Assembly (NCBI RefSeq): GCF_013376415.1
Contig: NZ_WYET01000001.1
Location: 744,001-808,000 of the forward strand
Direction: 5' to 3'
Source of the DNA: Flagellimonas chongwuensis
Lineage (GTDB): Bacteria; Bacteroidota; Bacteroidia; Flavobacteriales; Flavobacteriaceae
DNA length: 64,000 nucleotides
Shown here: positions 60,767 through 64,000 of the stretch, piece by piece
Layout of the letters: each line of letters starts with the position of its first letter
How positions within the stretch are numbered: position 1 is the first letter of the stretch
The notes under the pieces: model-generated
What the model was told of the DNA's origin: nothing
Database searches by the model: none
What the model saw: the letters and a program-made list of their open reading frames with translations, nothing else
Position numbers and translations under genes: made by a program

Positions 60767-62499
60767 ATCCTGGCTTGATAGGTAAACAGATTGAAATATC
60801 TTCCTTCGGAAGCGATTAATTCTTCATGGGTTCCCTGTTCCAAGATGTTGCCGTTTTCAATCACTAGAATTTGGTCCGCTTTGCGAATGGTGCTCAGTCG
60901 GTGGGCAATAACAAATGTTGTTCTGCCTTTGGTAAGTTCACCCAAGCTTTTCTGAATCAATGCTTCCGATTCCGTGTCCAAACTGGACGTGGCCTCGTCC
61001 AGCACCAAGATTTTTGGGTCGGCCAAAATGGCCCGGGCAATGGCAATACGCTGTCGTTGACCGCCCGAAAGTTTAACCCCTCGTTCTCCGATTAGGGTGT
61101 CCAACCCTTTATCAAACCGGTTGGTAAATTCGTCTACATAGGCCGCTTTTACCGCATCCAATAGTTTGTCCTCACCGGCATCGGGTCTTGGGAAAAGGAT
61201 GTTTTCCCGTATAGTGCCCTCGAACAAAAAGTCATCTTGGAGAACCACGCCCAAATGTTGCCTAAAACTGTTCAAATTCACCTTGGAAAGGTCGTGTCCA
61301 TCAATGGTAATGGTGCCAGAGTCCGGATTCAAAAAGCTTGCAGCCAGACCGGCAATCGTGGATTTTCCAGAGCCCGAACTTCCTACCAAAGCTATTACCT
61401 GACCGGGTTCCACATTGAAACTGATACCGTGCAGCACTTCTTTGTCTTTTTCATAGGAAAAGTGAACATCGGAAAAGGACATACGGCCCACAACATTATC
61501 TAGGACTGTGGTTCGGTTTTCGTTATCCGACTCCTCCTCCAAGTTCATTAATTCCTCTGTTCTGTCCAGTCCGGCCAGTGCCTCGGTCAACTGACTACCT
61601 ACGCTGCTCATTTGTACGATAGGGGCAATCATGAGCCCCAATAACACTGTAAACTCAACAAATTGACCTACTGTTAAGGTGTCCTGAATTATTTTATATC
61701 CGCCAAATCCCATGACACTGGTGGTCGCTACACCCAGTAAAAAAGTTGAGGAACTGGTCATAAATGCAGTGGTCGTTAAGCTCTTTTTTACGTTTTGATA
61801 CAATCGTTCTACACCTACTTCAAAAACTTCTTCCTCTTGTTTTTCTGCATTAAATCCTTTAATGACCCTTATACCGCCCAAAGTTTCCGTAAGACGGCCC
61901 TTTACTTCGGCATTGATTTTACCACGGTTTCTAAATATGGGACGGATAATTTTAAAAGCTTTTAGGGCGATTACGGCAAAAATAGTCAAAGGTATAAACG
62001 TGAAGAGCGTCATAAAAACACTGATTCTCATCAATAAAATCAAAGAAACAACTGCTGTAATAATGCCGCCGACCAATTGAACCAAACCGGTACCAATAAG
62101 GTTTCTAACACCTTCAACATCCGACATTATTCGGGATACCAATGCGCCGGACTTGGCATTGTCAAAGAATCTAACAGGGAGGGCCAGTACCTTTTTCTGT
62201 ACCTGTGCCCTAAGTTCAGAGATAAGGTATTGCGCTTGAACGCTTAATATTTTGGTCAATAAAAAAGAGGTGACCGACTGCACCAAAATTGCCAACATGA
62301 CACCGGCAACAAGATATTTAAGCATGTCGACATCCTTTTTTACGATGACGTCATCAATCAAATATCTCGAAGCAATCGGAGCAACAAAACTTGCCGCTTT
62401 GCTGATTGCAATCAAAAATAGACCAAGAAATACGAGTTTACGCTTTGGCCAAATAATGGTCTTGAACGCTGTGAGGATGCTAACTTTTTTATCAGGCAT
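60763..62499 (-). CDS. ABC exporter with canonical ATPase
   Basis: 578 residues: six TM helices (about 15-320) and a complete nucleotide-binding domain with Walker A GSSGSGKST, signature LSGGQRQRIAIARAI, Walker B ILVLDEATSSLD and H-loop AHRLST. MsbA/multidrug type, working as a homodimer. Its intact motifs contrast with the degenerate ABC at 14352-16022. Single gene. Substrate not evident; lipid or drug export is typical. Confidence 0.94.
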   Translation of the reverse strand: MPDKKVSILTAFKTIIWPKRKLVFLGLFLIAISKAASFVAPIASRYLIDDVIVKKDVDMLKYLVAGVMLAILVQSVTSFLLTKILSVQAQYLISELRAQVQKKVLALPVRFFDNAKSGALVSRIMSDVEGVRNLIGTGLVQLVGGIITAVVSLILLMRISVFMTLFTFIPLTIFAVIALKAFKIIRPIFRNRGKINAEVKGRLTETLGGIRVIKGFNAEKQEEEVFEVGVERLYQNVKKSLTTTAFMTSSSTFLLGVATTSVMGFGGYKIIQDTLTVGQFVEFTVLLGLMIAPIVQMSSVGSQLTEALAGLDRTEELMNLEEESDNENRTTVLDNVVGRMSFSDVHFSYEKDKEVLHGISFNVEPGQVIALVGSSGSGKSTIAGLAASFLNPDSGTITIDGHDLSKVNLNSFRQHLGVVLQDDFLFEGTIRENILFPRPDAGEDKLLDAVKAAYVDEFTNRFDKGLDTLIGERGVKLSGGQRQRIAIARAILADPKILVLDEATSSLDTESEALIQKSLGELTKGRTTFVIAHRLSTIRKADQILVIENGNILEQGTHEELIASEGRYFNLFTYQARI

Positions 62500-62619
62500 A
62501 TCAATTTTGTAGAAAGAGTCTGCAAGTTACGGCAAATTAAAAAGGATGCCGAATCGTTTAGTTTTAAGTCCAGAAAGATTACAAACACTATATTTAATAG
62601 CTACAATACTAAAATAGTC

Positions 62620-63657
62620 ATGTTAAAAGCGAACTGGTTCGGTATTTTGTTTTTGATGTTCTCATTGTGTGCTGCACAGGAAGAGTATGCTAAGTTGTCC
62701 GAAATTGTTGTTGATGACGCGCAGATTTTTACCCAGTCACAGCTTGATGGGCTACGCACCAAGTTATATCAATTTGAATCGGAAACCACCAACCAGTTAG
62801 TAGTTTTGACCATTGATGACTTGCAGGGCGAAACCATTGAAACGTATGCGTTAGAAGTTTTCAATAAAAATAAATTAGGACAGCAAGGGAAGGACAATGG
62901 CATTTTGATTCTGTTCTCCAAGTTCGATAGAGAGGTCCGGATAGAGGTGGGCTATGGATTGGAATCCTATATCACCGATGCCGTTGCTTCGCGAATTATC
63001 CGAAATACCATGATTCCAAGGTTCAAGGATGAAGATTACTTTGAAGGGATAGATCTTGCTACCGACCAGATCATAGAATTTTTGAACGACCCTGAAGCCT
63101 TGGAAGAATTCAAAGCAGAAATCGAGGCCGAAGCCGAAACACCTTGGTGGTTGTTTTTGATCATTGGTTTGTTCCTGTTAATGTTCGTTGCAGCTGGAGG
63201 GTTCGTTTTTTATAAGGGCTATTCCACGCTTATTGAAATAATACGAGGTATTTTCATTGGAAAATTAGCGGTCTTTAGGGGAATTTTCATGGCAGTTTTT
63301 ATGATGTTTCCCTTGATTTTTGGATTGGTTTTTATGGGTATGCCCTTGTTTTTTATGGCCATGCTGCTCGGTTTAGATGATGTATTGAATGGATTTGTAA
63401 AAGACTTTACTTGGGTATTATTGGTGATTCTTGTATTTATAGCGGTTACGATACTCCTGGCCATCCTAAAAATCAGGAGAAAAGGAGACAAGAATCTTAA
63501 GCTTTCATTTTTTAAATCCGATAAGACTTATATGAAAAAAACCTTCTCTTCTTCGGGTACCCATTCTTTTGGTTCCAGTTCTGGGAGCAGTTCGTCCAGC
63601 AGCTTTTCTGGTGGAGGTGGTAGTTCTGGAGGTGGAGGAGCAAGTGGAAGTTGGTAA
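62620..63657 (+). CDS. TPM domain protein
   Basis: 345 residues. Signal peptide ending at LCAAQ (about 20), a TPM (phosphatase-like) domain at about 25-165 with DDAQIFTQSQLDGLRTKLYQFE and IEVGYGLESYITDAVASRII, then two to three TM helices (about 180-280) and a Ser/Gly-rich tail (SSGSSSSSSFSGGGGSSGGG). TPM proteins face the periplasm and have roles in envelope or photosystem repair elsewhere. The Gly/Ser tail is typical of this family in bacteria. Confidence 0.92.
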   Translation: MLKANWFGILFLMFSLCAAQEEYAKLSEIVVDDAQIFTQSQLDGLRTKLYQFESETTNQLVVLTIDDLQGETIETYALEVFNKNKLGQQGKDNGILILFSKFDREVRIEVGYGLESYITDAVASRIIRNTMIPRFKDEDYFEGIDLATDQIIEFLNDPEALEEFKAEIEAEAETPWWLFLIIGLFLLMFVAAGGFVFYKGYSTLIEIIRGIFIGKLAVFRGIFMAVFMMFPLIFGLVFMGMPLFFMAMLLGLDDVLNGFVKDFTWVLLVILVFIAVTILLAILKIRRKGDKNLKLSFFKSDKTYMKKTFSSSGTHSFGSSSGSSSSSSFSGGGGSSGGGGASGSW

Positions 63658-63708
63658 TTGTTGACGATTTCACGTATTTTCACACAAACTAACTAAACCA
63701 ATCCCGAG

Positions 63709-64000
63709 ATGAGAATTATTGTCCTTGCAGCACTTTTTTTAGTTGTTTCATGTTCTGAAAAGCCCAAAACGGAGGTGGAACAATGGGAAGCACAAGCTGA
63801 AAACATTACAATCATACGAGACAATTTTGGGGTTCCCCATATTTATGGGAAAACAGATGCCGATGCCGTTTTTGGTTTGCTATATGCCCAGTGTGAGGAT
63901 GATTTTAACAGAGTGGAACAAAACTACATTTGGGCTACGGGCCGCATGGCTGAAGTAGAAGGGGTGGATGCCCTGTACAGTGACCTTCGTGCCAAGCTTT
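63709..64000 (+). CDS. penicillin acylase family protein (3' end outside window)
   Basis: Only the first 97 residues are in the window. MRIIVLAALFLVVSC with lipobox LVVSC (Cys15) indicates a lipoprotein; then ITIIRDNFGVPHIYGKTDADAVFGLLYAQCEDDFNRVEQN matches the start of the penicillin acylase (Ntn-hydrolase) family. The nucleophile Ser lies beyond the window edge. Probably an acylase or quorum-signal-type amidohydrolase. Confidence 0.85.
   Translation, partial: MRIIVLAALFLVVSCSEKPKTEVEQWEAQAENITIIRDNFGVPHIYGKTDADAVFGLLYAQCEDDFNRVEQNYIWATGRMAEVEGVDALYSDLRAKL

Noticed and set aside
1..64000. tRNA, rRNA, transposon, integrase or attachment sites
   Set aside because: No cloverleaf-like sequence, transposase, integrase or flanking direct repeats were seen in the intergenic gaps, all of which are below about 360 bp.

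Overview
The window looks like a chromosomal stretch from a marine flavobacterium (Bacteroidota, Flavobacteriaceae, plausibly the Muricauda/Allomuricauda/Flagellimonas group). Reasons: TAnnTTTG promoter hexamer-like boxes with almost no Shine-Dalgarno sequences, TonB-dependent receptors, lipoproteins with an LxSC lipobox, type IX secretion (T9SS) sorting domains, and family members typical of the phylum (DUF3127, DUF3098, DUF4271, DUF4296, DUF2490, LuxE-like acyltransferase). Genus level is inference. No tRNA, rRNA, CRISPR array, insertion sequence or prophage was seen. The first and last genes are cut by the window edges.

Layout. 1-3228: a convergent pair, a sigma-54 activator (5' cut) and a hybrid histidine kinase with receiver and Hpt domains. 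3319-5833: a TPP riboswitch in front of a TonB-dependent receptor, probably for thiamin or a precursor. 5871-11015: oxidoreductase, an internally deleted aldo/keto reductase, a Rieske-like lipoprotein, greA, a HIT protein, a histidine kinase, and a DUF3127 protein with an SSB-like tail. 11106-13552: aat and a minus-strand group tag / PepSY-like / DUF2490. 13673-18782: an export operon TetR - ABC (degenerate ATPase) - HlyD adaptor - TolC. 18863-22916: thioredoxin-like protein, TonB-like protein, and the ftsX-DUF3098-uppP-truB cell-envelope operon. 23006-34576: leuS (with two insertions), ald, a zinc peptidase, ferritin, an Lrp regulator, a saccharopine-dehydrogenase-like enzyme and a base-compositionally distinct pckA. 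34634-42706: hemD-DUF4271-GT39 on the minus strand, DPM1-like/pyrC/DUF4296 on the plus strand, an epimerase and tyrS. 42764-45228: cupin, LuxE-like protein and two tiny proteins that are little more than a T9SS sorting domain. 45387-53231: a TonB receptor plus a lipoprotein with three 924-bp repeats, divergent from a PhoB/PhoR-like two-component system. 53126-62499: glycosyltransferase, trmB, LysE exporter, alkyltransferase-like protein, amidase, an Fe-S/electron-transfer group (mrp, nifU-like, FNR-like, ferredoxin) and a canonical ABC exporter. 62620-64000: TPM protein and the start of a penicillin acylase.

Most noteworthy observations: (1) between the TonB receptor and the PhoB-like gene there is an 11-bp-phased array of GTTA(A/C/G) elements, i.e. 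TTAACA-type half-sites on the receptor strand, the geometry of a Pho box; this ties the receptor and its repeat lipoprotein to phosphate control. (2) A palindromic repeat forms an extended arm of the TPP riboswitch, and a recognisable relative sits in frame inside leuS. (3) leuS carries a second, very AT-rich insertion. (4) An aldo/keto reductase has lost its middle by an apparent deletion between short direct repeats. (5) Strong palindromes upstream of the cupin, ferredoxin, ald and TetR genes are candidate operators.
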